DNA of 36,417 nt from Hydrogenophaga sp. GTDB lineage: Bacteria > Pseudomonadota > Gammaproteobacteria > Burkholderiales > Burkholderiaceae_C. Shown one piece after another: positions 7,037 through 15,651 of this stretch; positions within the stretch are counted from its first letter, which is position 1; every line of letters begins with the position of its first letter. The notes under the pieces were generated by a model. It did no database searches and was not told where the DNA came from. It saw only the letters and a program-made list of their open reading frames with translations. The DNA is taken from positions 1-36,417 of the forward strand of contig NZ_JAHCKK010000047.1 of assembly GCF_026125825.1 (NCBI RefSeq), given 5' to 3'. The position numbers and the translations under genes are program-made.

Positions 7037-7721
7037 GCCGGGGCAGCATGCCCATGCGGGTGGCTTCAAACACCGCCTCCATCTTGGAGTGCACGGCCAG
7101 CTTGCTGTACAGGCTCTTGATGTGCGCCTGCACGGTGTGCATGCTCACGCCCTGCAGGTGGGCGATTTCCTGGTAAGAGAACCCGCGCGCGATCAGGCCA
7201 AGCACCTCCTGCTCGCGGCGCGACAGGGGCGGGTGTTCGAGCGGGGGCGGCGCGACCGCCGGTGGCGGGACGAGGGGCGCGGCCTCGCTGGCCTGGCGCG
7301 TGGCGTACTTGGCCAGCACGCGGCGCGCGATCATGGGGGAGATCGGTGACCCCCCTGCCTTCATGTCCAGGATGGTCTGCGCGATGTCGTCGGGCGCGGC
7401 GTCTTTGTGGATGTAGCCCAGCGCGCCGGCTTCGATGCTGGAGAGCACGTTGTCTTCGTCGCCAAACATGGAGATGACGAGGGTCTCGCAGGCGGGGTGG
7501 GTCTGGCGCACCAGGTGGATGAGTTCCAGGCCGGAGCCGTCGGGCAGGCCGAGGTCGGTGAGCAGCACGTCCACAGCCGGGCCTGGGCGGGCCAGGAAGT
7601 CCCTGGCATGCGCCACCGTGCCCACGCAAGCGGCCAGCGCGAGGGCCGGCGAGCGGGCCACGCAGGACTCAAAAAAACTGCGCATCTCGGGGTCGTCTTC
7701 GACGATCAGAACACGCCACAT
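7029..7721 (-). CDS. NarL/LuxR-family response regulator
   Basis: A 230-residue two-domain regulator. The receiver domain has the acidic pair in VEDDPEM (D9-D10), phospho-acceptor D56 in LLTDLGLPDGSG and the conserved lysine K106 in YIHKDA. The C-terminal LuxR-type helix-turn-helix (about 165-225) reads LSRREQEVLGLIARGFSYQE. A proline-rich linker joins the domains. The ATG at 7721 with an upstream GGAG is preferred to 7781, because the added residues lack family similarity. It is the first gene of a minus-strand pair with the kinase. The divergent gene across 224 bp encodes a large lipoprotein, and that intergenic region contains a perfect dyad that could be its operator. Confidence 0.9.
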   Translation of the reverse strand: MWRVLIVEDDPEMRSFFESCVARSPALALAACVGTVAHARDFLARPGPAVDVLLTDLGLPDGSGLELIHLVRQTHPACETLVISMFGDEDNVLSSIEAGALGYIHKDAAPDDIAQTILDMKAGGSPISPMIARRVLAKYATRQASEAAPLVPPPAVAPPPLEHPPLSRREQEVLGLIARGFSYQEIAHLQGVSMHTVQAHIKSLYSKLAVHSKMEAVFEATRMGMLPRHD

Positions 7722-7842
7722 CGGGATCGGTCTCCAGCGTCCCGCGGGTTGGACACATTGCGCGCGGGGCTCGTCGAGCATACCCAGAAAGCCGGTGCGT
7801 TATGTGCAAAGCGGCACACCGGGGCGGCCCGCCATGCCCCGA

Positions 7843-7860
7843 ATCCCATGTTCATGGGAT
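7843..7860. promoter_or_regulatory. Perfect 18-bp dyad between the regulator and lipoprotein genes
   Basis: ATCCCATG and CATGGGAT are exact inverted repeats separated by TT. The dyad lies 122 bp upstream of the response regulator start and 85 bp upstream of the lipoprotein start. That is a natural position for a binding site of the adjacent LuxR-type regulator. Function is inferred. Confidence 0.4.
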
Positions 7861-7891
7861 GCAATTTGTCGCCCTCAGACCTCCAATCCCC

Positions 7892-7920
7892 TTGGCCTGG
7901 GTCCAGGGATCCCCGGCCAA
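7892..7920 (+). other. Hairpin in the lipoprotein leader
   Basis: TTGGCCTGGG (7892-7901) pairs with CCCCGGCCAA (7911-7920) with one mismatch. The structure ends 25 bases before the ATG at 7946 and leaves the TTGGAG ribosome binding site free. It may stabilise the mRNA or act in control. Confidence 0.35.
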
Positions 7921-7945
7921 CGACCTACGAACATTTGGAGATTGC

Positions 7946-10036
7946 ATGCGAAACAACCATAGACGGTATGCCCTGGCGGGCATGTTGATGCTGGCGCTGG
8001 CCGGCTGCGGCGGAAGCAGCGTCAACTCGGGCGCCGGCGGCGGCTCCGTCGTCGCCCCGGCGGGCCTGACCGCCAGCGGCGTGGCCGCCACGGGTGCGGC
8101 CTTCACGGGCGCGGTCATCACCGTGGTGGACAGCCGCGGTGTCACCGTGGGCCAGAGCCAGCCCGTCGGCGCGGACGGCACCTACAGCATTTCGCTCGAC
8201 CCGGCGGCCGTGGCGCCCTTCGTGCTGGTGGCCACCCGCACCGACGCCAACGGGGCCACGCAGACCCTGGTGAGCGTGATCGCATCGGCCACGGCGACCA
8301 CCGCCAACATCACGCCGATCACCACGCTCATCGCATCGCGCCTGTCACCCTCGGGTGACCCCGGCAAGCTGGCCAGCGAGCTGGCTGCGGGCAACGCGGT
8401 CATTTCGCCCCAGGCCGTGGCCGACACCGTGACGGAAGTGCAGACCATCCTGGCCCCGCTGCTCACGGCCACCAGCACGAGCGGCTTCAACCCGCTGACC
8501 GGCAGCTTCAGCACCGACGGCACCGGCTACGACCGCCTGCTGGATTCGGTCAACATCACCTTCCTGCCGGCCAGCTCGACCACGACCAACATCGAAATCT
8601 CGGTCAAGCAGGAAGTGCCCGATGGGCAGCAGCCGGTCAGCCTGAGCTTCAACAGCGCCACGACCACGGTCACGCCCTTGCCGGCGATCGACCCGGGCAA
8701 GCTCATCGCCGAAGGCACCTCGGCGAAGATCAGCCAGTTCCTGCAGGCCCTGACCGCCTGCTATGCGCTGCCGGCCAACCAGCGCGCGGCCGCGCCCAGC
8801 ACCGTGCTCGCGGCGGCCTGCCTCGATGTGTTCCACAACAACGACCCCGCCCAGTTCAGGAACAACGGTGGCACGGTGAGCAGCACCGGTGCCTTCGCCA
8901 GCCTGTTCAACCCCAACGCGGTGGGCGTGGTGTTCAGCCAGGGCAACTACGAGTTCACCCGCGACAACGCCGACAAGGACATCGTCATCGGCTACAAGAC
9001 CACCAGCCCGGACGGCGGCGAGTCTTACGACAGCTTCGTGCTGCGCCCCAGCACGGTCGACGGCAAGCTGCGCCTGATCGGCAACCAGTACCGCTTCCCC
9101 GGCCGCGTGGCGGCCTATCAGCAGCGGCGCAATTTCATCAGCCTGGGCCAGGAAGCCTACGACTACTTCAGCACCGGTTACGTGCTGGACATCGCCAACC
9201 GCCAGCGCCCGGGCAACCTGGGCCCGCTGTTCAACCGCGTCGTCGTGACCACGCCCACCGGTGCGGTGCTCACGTTGCAGCCCAGTGGCAACTCCAGCTT
9301 CCTCGGCCTGGTCAAGCCCGGGCCGGTGGTCTCGGCCACCAGCTTCGTGCGCCTGCGCAGCGAGTATGTGGACGGCAACACCTCGCGCCCGCATCCGCGC
9401 ACCGTGGACACGACGCTGTTCTTCGTGGCCGACCCGGACCGCACCGAGGCCAGCCTGGCCAGTGCCACGTCGCAGGGCAGCTGGCGCTTCGAGTACTACC
9501 TCAACGTCGACGACCCGGCCACGCCGCAGGACGACACCACGGTGCCGGAAGTGCAGTACTACAAGAGCCGCGCCCGCGCCCTCACCATCGCGGAGCTGCG
9601 CACGCAGGGTCTCGCCCAGCTGACGCCGGGGCTGGTCGCCGAGATCCGGTCGGGCACCGAGCCCGCCGGGGGGCAGGATGCCGGGCAGATCGTGTTCGTG
9701 GACGGGGACACCGGCGACATCGCCACGGAGAGCGGCGGCGACGGCTGGACCGTGGGCACGGGCCAGTTGCCTCCCACGCAGATCACGATGTTTGGCCGCT
9801 CACCGCGCACCGGCAGCAACGCCAATTTCACCGACTCGGTCGAGGTGCGATCGACGGCCCGCCGGGCGATGGTGGCCTGCTCGCAGCAGAGCATGTCGGA
9901 CGACCACTGCCTGAACGGCGGCCCTGGCTTCGCCGCGGGCTCGCGCCTCAATGGCCTGCACCTCTCGGCGCGAGACGTTGCGGGGCGTGAGTACGCGAAC
10001 TTCTACGCGCTGTACCAGCTCAACATCGTGCCCTGA
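7946..10036 (+). CDS. Large secreted lipoprotein, function unknown
   Basis: A 696-residue protein. The ATG at 7946 has a GGAG ribosome binding site six bases upstream and begins MRNNHRRYALAGMLM. The signal peptide ends in the lipobox LAGC, followed by a Gly/Ser-rich linker, so the protein should be lipid-anchored outside the inner membrane. Residues of about 35-110 (GAVITVVDSRGVTVGQSQPV, then GADGTYSISL) look like a carboxypeptidase-regulatory/Ig-like beta domain. The remaining ~580 residues are a beta-rich region with Cys pairs (CYALP...AACLD; ACSQQSMSDDHC) that may form disulfides. I know the overall architecture from other Burkholderiales lipoproteins but cannot name a function. It is divergent from the two-component system and closed by strong hairpins. 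Confidence 0.8.
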   Translation: MRNNHRRYALAGMLMLALAGCGGSSVNSGAGGGSVVAPAGLTASGVAATGAAFTGAVITVVDSRGVTVGQSQPVGADGTYSISLDPAAVAPFVLVATRTDANGATQTLVSVIASATATTANITPITTLIASRLSPSGDPGKLASELAAGNAVISPQAVADTVTEVQTILAPLLTATSTSGFNPLTGSFSTDGTGYDRLLDSVNITFLPASSTTTNIEISVKQEVPDGQQPVSLSFNSATTTVTPLPAIDPGKLIAEGTSAKISQFLQALTACYALPANQRAAAPSTVLAAACLDVFHNNDPAQFRNNGGTVSSTGAFASLFNPNAVGVVFSQGNYEFTRDNADKDIVIGYKTTSPDGGESYDSFVLRPSTVDGKLRLIGNQYRFPGRVAAYQQRRNFISLGQEAYDYFSTGYVLDIANRQRPGNLGPLFNRVVVTTPTGAVLTLQPSGNSSFLGLVKPGPVVSATSFVRLRSEYVDGNTSRPHPRTVDTTLFFVADPDRTEASLASATSQGSWRFEYYLNVDDPATPQDDTTVPEVQYYKSRARALTIAELRTQGLAQLTPGLVAEIRSGTEPAGGQDAGQIVFVDGDTGDIATESGGDGWTVGTGQLPPTQITMFGRSPRTGSNANFTDSVEVRSTARRAMVACSQQSMSDDHCLNGGPGFAAGSRLNGLHLSARDVAGREYANFYALYQLNIVP

Positions 10037-10056
10037 GGCCCCCAGCCTGCGCCACG

Positions 10057-10074
10057 GCCCCGCTGTGGCGGGGC
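10057..10074. terminator. GC-rich hairpin after the lipoprotein gene
   Basis: GCCCCGC (10057-10063) pairs with GCGGGGC (10068-10074) around TGTG, 20 bases after the stop. There is no T-run, so it may act together with the stronger hairpin just downstream. Confidence 0.4.
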
Positions 10075-10089
10075 ATGCCCCGAGTCTGA

Positions 10090-10123
10090 AACGACAACGC
10101 CCCGCAAGCGGGGCGTTGTCGTT
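10090..10123. terminator. 16-bp perfect hairpin between convergent genes
   Basis: AACGACAACGCCCCGC (10090-10105) and GCGGGGCGTTGTCGTT (10108-10123) are exact reverse complements with two bases between. It lies between the lipoprotein (plus) and DUF3597 (minus) stops, 16 bases from the latter. It is placed and shaped as a bidirectional terminator, though T-runs are short on both sides. Confidence 0.65.
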
Positions 10124-10139
10124 GGTGGCGTGGGGCCGA

Positions 10140-10544
10140 TCAGCTGAACAGTTCCTTGGGCACGTTGCCGCCGTTGGCCGCGATGTGGGCGAGCACATTC
10201 TTGTGCAGCCACATGTTCATCTTGGCCGAATCGCCCATCAGCTCATCGGGGCAATAGAGCTCCTTGGCCAGCGCCTTGCGCGCTTCGAGGCTGCTGTCGA
10301 GCTCCAGGAGCTTGAGCAGGTCGACGATGGAGGTCTTCCAGTTCAGCTTCTGCGGGTTGGCCGCCGCTTTCTTCTCCATCAGGGCCATCACGTCCACCAT
10401 GGTGATCGACGCGACGGCAGGCGCTGCGGCCGGTGCGGGCGCGGCCGCTGGAGCGTCTGCGGGTGCGGCCGGCGGCGTGATGACAGGCGCCTGCGCGGCC
10501 TTGGACATGCCGAGTTTCTCGAGGATGTTGCTGAAAAATCCCAT
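10140..10544 (-). CDS. DUF3597 family protein
   Basis: A 134-residue protein starting MGFFSNILEKLGM. The ATG at 10544 has an ideal AAGGAG ribosome binding site. The N-terminal helix is followed by an Ala/Pro-rich linker (about 20-47) and a compact helical domain. That domain carries the DUF3597 signature: ITMVDVMALMEKKAAANPQ, NWKTSIVDLLKLLELDSS and MNMWLHKNVLAHIAANGG. The domain is also found in LysM-linked proteins; its role is unknown. It is transcribed away from the kdp operon and shares the 192-bp upstream region with it. Confidence 0.85.
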   Translation of the reverse strand: MGFFSNILEKLGMSKAAQAPVITPPAAPADAPAAAPAPAAAPAVASITMVDVMALMEKKAAANPQKLNWKTSIVDLLKLLELDSSLEARKALAKELYCPDELMGDSAKMNMWLHKNVLAHIAANGGNVPKELFS

Positions 10545-10642
10545 GGTGTTCTCCTTGATTCCATTGAAAAAGGCCCGCCTGGCCAGTGTGGAGGCGCGCC
10601 ACGCCAGCATAGGCCATAAATGCGACAGGCCCAACCGCGCGC

Positions 10643-10690
10643 CTTGATGCTTTCTTGATACCGCCCTGCGCAGTCTTGCGCCCGTCTTGA
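10643..10690 (+). promoter_or_regulatory. Phased CTTG(A) half-sites, probable KdpE-binding region
   Basis: CTTGA at 10643, CTTGA at 10654, CTTGC at 10675 and CTTGA at 10686 are spaced 11, 21 and 11 bp, so all lie on one face of the helix. A further CTTGA is at 10720. OmpR-family regulators such as KdpE bind tandem direct half-sites about 10-11 bp apart. The sites lie 47-94 bp before the first small kdp ORF. A TAGCAT at 10703-10708 could be the -10 element. No -35 at proper spacing is seen, as expected for an activated promoter. Confidence 0.45.
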
Positions 10691-10736
10691 CGCCCCCGTT
10701 CCTAGCATCGGTGGACTGTCTTGAACGGAGAACCCC

Positions 10737-10841
10737 ATGGACTTCATCTACCTCGGGCTGGCCGCCGCTTGCGGCCTGCTCATCTGGGGCCTGGCACTGG
10801 CGTGCCAGCGCCTGCAACCCACTGGCGGGAGGCGCTCATGA
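10737..10841 (+). CDS. Small membrane protein preceding kdpF
   Basis: A 34-residue ORF, MDFIYLGLAAACGLLIW continuing to QPTGGRRS, with a CGGAGA ribosome binding site. One membrane helix spans most of the protein, with a short basic tail. Similar single-helix ORFs precede kdpF in other proteobacterial kdp operons but have no assigned role. Its stop overlaps the ATG of the next tiny ORF (ATGA at 10838-10841). It is the first ORF of the kdp transcript and may stabilise or regulate the pump, as KdpF does. Confidence 0.6.
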   Translation: MDFIYLGLAAACGLLIWGLALACQRLQPTGGRRS

Positions 10842-10906
10842 GCGCCGCGCCGGGCCGCCGCGGGCCTGCTCACACCGCAACGCACCGCGCGGAGGTCTTC
10901 CTATGA
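10838..10906 (+). CDS. 22-codon ORF bridging two kdp small genes
   Basis: This frame starts [12 protein letters not shown] and ends HRAEVFL. Its start overlaps the previous stop (ATGA at 10838) and its stop overlaps the kdpF ATG (ATGA at 10903). It is basic and has no membrane segment. It may only serve to carry ribosomes from one gene to the next, and it could equally be chance in a short gap. Confidence 0.25.
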   Translation: MSAAPGRRGPAHTATHRAEVFL

Positions 10907-10995
10907 GCGGCTGGACCCTGCTGGCGGCCGTGCTCTCGGGCGGGCTGCTGATCTATCTGGTGGCCGTGCTGCTGCGGCCGGAGGACTTCTCATGA
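10903..10995 (+). CDS. kdpF: K+-transporting ATPase subunit KdpF
   Basis: A 30-residue single-helix inner-membrane peptide, [19 protein letters not shown] then [10 protein letters not shown]. The pattern LIYLxxxLLxPExF is the KdpF hallmark. KdpF stabilises the KdpABC complex and is not strictly essential. GGAGG lies seven bases before the ATG. The stop overlaps the kdpA start by four bases (10992-10995), so the two are coupled. Confidence 0.9.
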   Translation: MSGWTLLAAVLSGGLLIYLVAVLLRPEDFS

Positions 10996-12764
10996 GCGCG
11001 ATGGCATGGCTTCAATTGGCGGTGTTCCTCGCGCTGCTGCTGGCGCTGGCCTGGCCGCTGGCGCGCGGGATCGACGCGGTGATGGCCGGCCGATTCACGC
11101 TGGGGCGGCGCATCGAGGCGCCGCTGTGGCGCCTGGCCGGCGTGCGGCCCGATCGCGAGTCCGGCTGGCTGCGCTATGCGCTGGGCCTGATGGTGTTCAA
11201 CGGCCTGGGCCTGCTCGCGCTGTACGCGCTGCAGCGCCTGCAGGGCGCGCTGCCACTCAACCCGCAGGCCTTCGGCGCGGTCACGCCCGATTCGGCTTTC
11301 AACACGGCCATCAGCTTCATGGCCAACACCAACTGGCAGGGCTATGGCGGTGAGTCCACCATGAGCTACCTCACCCAGATGCTGGGCCTGACGGTGCAGA
11401 ACTTCCTCTCGGCCGCCACCGGCATCGTGGTGGTGGTCGCGCTGGTGCGCGGCTTCTCGCGCCACTCGGCCCAGTCCATCGGCAACGTGTGGGTGGACCT
11501 GACCCGCGCCACGCTGTGGGTGCTGCTGCCCCTGTCGCTGGTGCTGGCGGTGTTCTTCGCGGGCCAGGGCGTGATCCAGAACCTCTCGCCCTATGCCGAG
11601 GTGAAGACGGTGGAGACCGTCAGCTGGGAGACCTCGACCCCCGGCACCGACGGCCAGCCGGCACTCACCGAAGCGCACAGCAGTGCGTCGCAGACCCTGG
11701 CCATGGGGCCGGTGGCCTCGCAGCTGGCGATCAAGATGCTGGGCACCAACGGCGGCGGCTTCTTCAACGCCAACTCGGCGCACCCGTACGAGAACCCCAC
11801 GGCGCTGTCGAACTTCGTGCAGATGCTGGCGATCTTCCTGATCCCGGCCGCGCTGTGCTTCGTGTTCGGCCGCATGGTGGGCGACCCGCGCCAGGGCCGC
11901 GCGGTGCTGGCCGCGATGACGGTGCTGTTCGTCGCCTTCGTGGTCGCGGCCACCACCTTCGAGCAGCAGGGCAACCCGGTGCTGGCCGCGCTCGGCGCCG
12001 ACCAGGCCGCCAGTGCGCTGCAGTCGGGCGGCAACATGGAGGGCAAGGAGGTGCGCTTTGGCATCAACGCCTCCAGCCTGTTCGCGGTGGTCACCACCGC
12101 CGCGAGCTGCGGCGCGGTCAACGCCATGCACGACAGCTTCACCCCTCTGGGCGGCATGGTGCCTCTGGTGCTGATGCAGCTGGGGGAGGTGGTGTTCGGT
12201 GGCGTCGGCGCGGGCCTCTACGGCATGCTGGTGTTCGCCATCATGGCGGTGTTCATCGCCGGTCTCATGATCGGCCGCACGCCGGCCTATCTGGGCAAGA
12301 AGATCGAGGCGCACGAGATGAAGATGGTGTCCATCGCCATCCTGGTCACGCCCTTGCTGGTGCTCGTGGGCACGGCGGTGGCGGTGATGGCCGACGCCGG
12401 GCGCGCCGGCATCCAGGACCCGGGGGCGCACGGTTTCACCGAGGTGCTCTACGCCCTGACCTCGGCGGCCAACAACAACGGCAGCGCCTTCGCCGGCCTG
12501 TCGGCCAACACGCCGTTCTACAACGTGCTGCTGGGCCTGGCCATGGCGTTCGGCCGCTTCGGGGTGATCGTGCCGGTGCTGGCCATGGCCGGGTCGCTGG
12601 CCGCCAAGCAGCGCGCGGTCGCCACCGACGGCACCCTGCCCACCCACGGCCCGCTGTTCGTGGCCCTGCTGATCGGCACCGTGCTGCTGGTCGGCCTCTT
12701 GAACTATGTGCCCGCGCTGGCGCTCGGCCCGGTGGCCGACCACCTGCTGCTGTGGGCCCGCTGA
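10992..12764 (+). CDS. kdpA: K+-transporting ATPase subunit KdpA
   Basis: A 590-residue channel-like subunit of the high-affinity Kdp potassium pump, with about ten membrane helices. It belongs to the superfamily of K+ transporters whose four pore loops form the selectivity filter. Recognisable filter or pore segments include [54 protein letters not shown] and [15 protein letters not shown]. Length is normal for the family (about 560-600). It starts inside the kdpF stop, and kdpB begins 10 bases after its stop. It acts in the inner membrane, passing K+ to KdpB for ATP-driven uptake when external K+ is scarce. Confidence 0.97.
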   Translation: MSAMAWLQLAVFLALLLALAWPLARGIDAVMAGRFTLGRRIEAPLWRLAGVRPDRESGWLRYALGLMVFNGLGLLALYALQRLQGALPLNPQAFGAVTPDSAFNTAISFMANTNWQGYGGESTMSYLTQMLGLTVQNFLSAATGIVVVVALVRGFSRHSAQSIGNVWVDLTRATLWVLLPLSLVLAVFFAGQGVIQNLSPYAEVKTVETVSWETSTPGTDGQPALTEAHSSASQTLAMGPVASQLAIKMLGTNGGGFFNANSAHPYENPTALSNFVQMLAIFLIPAALCFVFGRMVGDPRQGRAVLAAMTVLFVAFVVAATTFEQQGNPVLAALGADQAASALQSGGNMEGKEVRFGINASSLFAVVTTAASCGAVNAMHDSFTPLGGMVPLVLMQLGEVVFGGVGAGLYGMLVFAIMAVFIAGLMIGRTPAYLGKKIEAHEMKMVSIAILVTPLLVLVGTAVAVMADAGRAGIQDPGAHGFTEVLYALTSAANNNGSAFAGLSANTPFYNVLLGLAMAFGRFGVIVPVLAMAGSLAAKQRAVATDGTLPTHGPLFVALLIGTVLLVGLLNYVPALALGPVADHLLLWAR

Positions 12765-12774
12765 AAGCATCACC

Positions 12775-14859
12775 ATGACCCGCACAACCCTGACCCTGTT
12801 CGACCCGGCGCTGGTGCGCCCGGCCCTGTTCGATGCCGTGCGCAAGCTCGACCCCCGCGTGCAGCGCCGCAACCCGGTGATGTTCGTCGTCTATGTGGGC
12901 AGCGCGTTCACCACGGCGCTTGCCATCGCCCGGCCCGAGGGCTTCACCATCGCGGTGGCGCTCTGGCTCTGGTTCACCGTGCTGTTCGCCAACTTCGCCG
13001 AGGCCCTGGCCGAAGGCCGCAGCAAGGCGCAGGCCGCCGCGCTGCGCGGCCTCAAGCGGCAGACCTGGGCCAAGAGGCTGGACCGCCATGCCCAGTACGA
13101 CCGGCACGTGCCCCGCACGTCCCTGGCATGGCTTCCGATCGAGGCCGGCGAGCTGCGCAAGGGCGACGTGGTGCTGGTCGAGGCCGGTGACACGGTGCCA
13201 GCCGACGGCGAGGTGATCGACGGCGTGGCCTCGGTGGACGAAAGCGCCATCACCGGCGAATCGGCCCCGGTCATCCGTGAATCGGGAGGCGACTTCTCGG
13301 CCGTGACCGGCGGCACCCGCGTGCTGTCCGACTGGGTGGTGGTGCGTGTCACGGTGAACCCGGGCGAGACCTTCGTGGACCGCATGATCGCCATGGTGGA
13401 AAACGCCCGGCGCCAGAAGACGCCCAACGAGATCGCGCTGACCATCCTGCTGGTGGCGCTGACCATCGTGTTCCTCGGTGTGGTCGCCACGCTGCTGCCG
13501 TTCTCGTCGTTCGGCGTGCAGGCCAGCGGCGCGGGCCAGCCGGTGAGCCTGGTGGTGCTGGTGGCGCTGCTGGTGTGCCTGATCCCGACCACCATCGCCG
13601 GCCTGCTCAGTGCCATCGGCGTGGCCGGCATGAGCCGGCTGATGCAGGCCAACGTGATCGCCACCTCGGGCCGCGCGGTGGAAGCCGCCGGTGACGTGGA
13701 CGTGCTGCTGCTGGACAAGACCGGCACCATCACGCTGGGCAACCGCCAGGCCAGCGCCTTCCTGCCGGCGCCCGGCATCAAGGAGGCCGAGCTGGCCGAC
13801 GCGGCGCAGCTCGCCTCGCTGGCCGACGAGACGCCCGAGGGCCGCAGCATCGTGGTGCTGGCCAAACAGCGGTTCCAGCTGCGCGAGCGCGAGGTGGAGG
13901 CCCTGGGTGCGAGCTTCGTTCACTTCACTGCGCAGACGCGCATGAGCGGGGTGGACCTGCAGTCGCCCGATGGCAAGGGCCGCTCGCTGCGCAAGGGCGC
14001 GGCCGATGCGATCCGCCGGCATGTGGCCTCGCTCGGCGGCGCCTTCCCGTCGCACGTGCAGGCCACGGTGGACGAGGTCTCGCGCCGCGGCAGCACGCCC
14101 CTGGTGGTGTGCGACCGCGACCGCGTGCTCGGCGTGGTCGAGCTCAAGGACGTGGTCAAGGGCGGCATCAAGGAACGTTTCGCGGAGCTGCGCCGCATGG
14201 GCATCCAGACCGTGATGGTGACCGGCGACAACCGACTCACCGCCGCGGCGATCGCCGCCGAGGCCGGGGTGGACGATTTCCTGGCCGAGGCCACGCCCGA
14301 AGCCAAGCTCAAGCTGATCCGCGAACACCAGGCGCAGGGCCGGCTGGTGGCGATGACGGGCGACGGCACCAACGACGCGCCCGCGCTGGCCCAGGCCGAC
14401 GTGGCCGTGGCCATGAACACCGGCACCCAGGCAGCCAAGGAGGCCGGCAACATGGTGGACCTCGACAGCAACCCGACCAAGCTGATCGAGATCGTGGAGA
14501 CCGGCAAGCAGATGCTGATGACGCGCGGCTCTCTCACCACCTTCAGCATCGCCAACGACATCGCCAAGTACTTCGCGATCGTGCCTGCGGCCTTCGTCAC
14601 CACCTACCCGCAGCTCTCGGCGCTCAACGTGATGCAGCTGGCCAGCCCCGACTCGGCCATCCTGTCGGCGGTGATTTTCAACGCGCTGATCATCGTCGTG
14701 CTCATTCCCCTGGCGCTCAAGGGCGTGCGCTACCGCGCGGTCGGGGCCGCCTCGCTGCTGCGCCGCAACCTCGCCCTCTACGGCCTGGGCGGCATCGTGG
14801 TGCCCTTCATCGGCATCAAGGCCATCGACTTGCTGCTCTCGGCCATCGGTTTCGTCTGA
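12775..14859 (+). CDS. kdpB: K+-transporting P-type ATPase subunit KdpB
   Basis: A 694-residue P-type ATPase, the catalytic subunit. The actuator motif SAITGESAP is present. The phosphorylated aspartate is D314 in [12 protein letters not shown]. The nucleotide and hinge motifs are [24 protein letters not shown] and [17 protein letters not shown]. Membrane helices flank the cytoplasmic loops, including the [15 protein letters not shown] region after helix 4. The ATG at 12775 was chosen because it fits the family length and falls just after the kdpA stop. The track ATG at 12706 would overlap kdpA by 59 bases. The Shine-Dalgarno is weak, so translation may depend on kdpA. Confidence 0.97.
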   Translation: MTRTTLTLFDPALVRPALFDAVRKLDPRVQRRNPVMFVVYVGSAFTTALAIARPEGFTIAVALWLWFTVLFANFAEALAEGRSKAQAAALRGLKRQTWAKRLDRHAQYDRHVPRTSLAWLPIEAGELRKGDVVLVEAGDTVPADGEVIDGVASVDESAITGESAPVIRESGGDFSAVTGGTRVLSDWVVVRVTVNPGETFVDRMIAMVENARRQKTPNEIALTILLVALTIVFLGVVATLLPFSSFGVQASGAGQPVSLVVLVALLVCLIPTTIAGLLSAIGVAGMSRLMQANVIATSGRAVEAAGDVDVLLLDKTGTITLGNRQASAFLPAPGIKEAELADAAQLASLADETPEGRSIVVLAKQRFQLREREVEALGASFVHFTAQTRMSGVDLQSPDGKGRSLRKGAADAIRRHVASLGGAFPSHVQATVDEVSRRGSTPLVVCDRDRVLGVVELKDVVKGGIKERFAELRRMGIQTVMVTGDNRLTAAAIAAEAGVDDFLAEATPEAKLKLIREHQAQGRLVAMTGDGTNDAPALAQADVAVAMNTGTQAAKEAGNMVDLDSNPTKLIEIVETGKQMLMTRGSLTTFSIANDIAKYFAIVPAAFVTTYPQLSALNVMQLASPDSAILSAVIFNALIIVVLIPLALKGVRYRAVGAASLLRRNLALYGLGGIVVPFIGIKAIDLLLSAIGFV

Positions 14860-14876
14860 ACCACCAAGGAACTTTC

Positions 14877-15479
14877 ATGAATCCCACCACCCCTTCCCCC
14901 GATGTCGAGCCGGTATGGCGGCCCGCCCTCGTGCTGTTCGTGCTGCTGAGCCTCATCACCGGCCTGCTCTATCCCTTCGTCGTCACTGGCGTGGCGCAGG
15001 CGGTGTTTCCCCACCAGGCCAACGGCAGCCTGATCGAGCGCGAGGGCCAGGCCGTGGGCTCCACGCTCATCGGCCAGCCTTTCGCCCAGGCCGGGCACTT
15101 CTGGGGCCGCCCATCGGCCACCGGGCCGATGGCCTACAACGGCAGTGCCTCCGGCGGCTCCAACCTCGGCCCCAACCACCCCGCGCTGGCCGAGGCCGCC
15201 AAGGCCCGCATCGACGCCTTGCGCGCGGCCGACCCGGACAACGCGGCGCCGGTGCCGGTGGACCTGATCACCGCCTCGGCCAGCGGGCTGGACCCGCACA
15301 TCAGCCTGGCTGGCGCGCGCTACCAGGTGGCCCGCGTGGCGCGCGCACGGGGCCTGGCCCCCGATGCGGTGAACGCGCTGGTGGACCAGCACACCGAGAC
15401 CAGCCTGTTCGGCTTCCTGGGCGAAGCGCGCGTGAACGTGCTGGCGCTGAACCTCGCGCTCGACGCGTTGCGGCCATGA
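14877..15479 (+). CDS. kdpC: K+-transporting ATPase subunit KdpC
   Basis: A 200-residue subunit with one N-terminal membrane helix ([20 protein letters not shown]) and a periplasmic domain. Family motifs are [37 protein letters not shown] and [17 protein letters not shown]. KdpC supports assembly and K+ binding by the pump. AAGGAA lies a few bases before the ATG, 17 bases after kdpB. The stop overlaps the next ATG (15476-15479), coupling it to a small membrane ORF. Confidence 0.96.
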   Translation: MNPTTPSPDVEPVWRPALVLFVLLSLITGLLYPFVVTGVAQAVFPHQANGSLIEREGQAVGSTLIGQPFAQAGHFWGRPSATGPMAYNGSASGGSNLGPNHPALAEAAKARIDALRAADPDNAAPVPVDLITASASGLDPHISLAGARYQVARVARARGLAPDAVNALVDQHTETSLFGFLGEARVNVLALNLALDALRP

Positions 15480-15631
15480 GCGGCGGCTGGCTGGAGCCCC
15501 TGATCGCCTTGGGCGCCATCTTCCTGCCCCTGCTGATGGCGTGGGGGCTGGTGGCGCGCGGGGCGCGGCGCCCCCGGCCACGCAGGCGCCACTCGGGTGA
15601 CAATGCCACCCAACCGCGCAAGCCCTCCTGA
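15476..15631 (+). CDS. Small membrane protein between kdpC and kdpD
   Basis: A 51-residue ORF starting [17 protein letters not shown], with one membrane helix (about 8-28) and a strongly basic tail ([13 protein letters not shown]). Its ATG lies inside the kdpC stop, and kdpD follows 20 bases later. Its position in a coupled operon argues that it is translated. A positive-inside tail next to the helix suggests an inner-membrane peptide that could contact KdpC or KdpD. No family is recognised. Confidence 0.55.
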   Translation: MSGGWLEPLIALGAIFLPLLMAWGLVARGARRPRPRRRHSGDNATQPRKPS

Positions 15632-15651
15632 GGCGCCGGCCCCGCCACCCC

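Noticed and set aside
5117-7120. 667-codon plus-strand frame antisense to the sensor kinase
   Set aside because: Composition is Gln/His/Gly-rich without domains; the opposite strand has H444, N and G boxes of a kinase.
10687-10692. TTGACG as a -35 element for kdp
   Set aside because: The only -10-like sequence (TAGCAT at 10703) is 10 bp away, too close for a normal promoter; the hexamer is better explained as part of a CTTGA half-site.
10953-12872. 639-codon open frame antisense to kdpA
   Set aside because: Mirror of a high-GC coding strand; His/Gln/Arg-rich composition and no family signal, while the plus strand clearly encodes KdpA.
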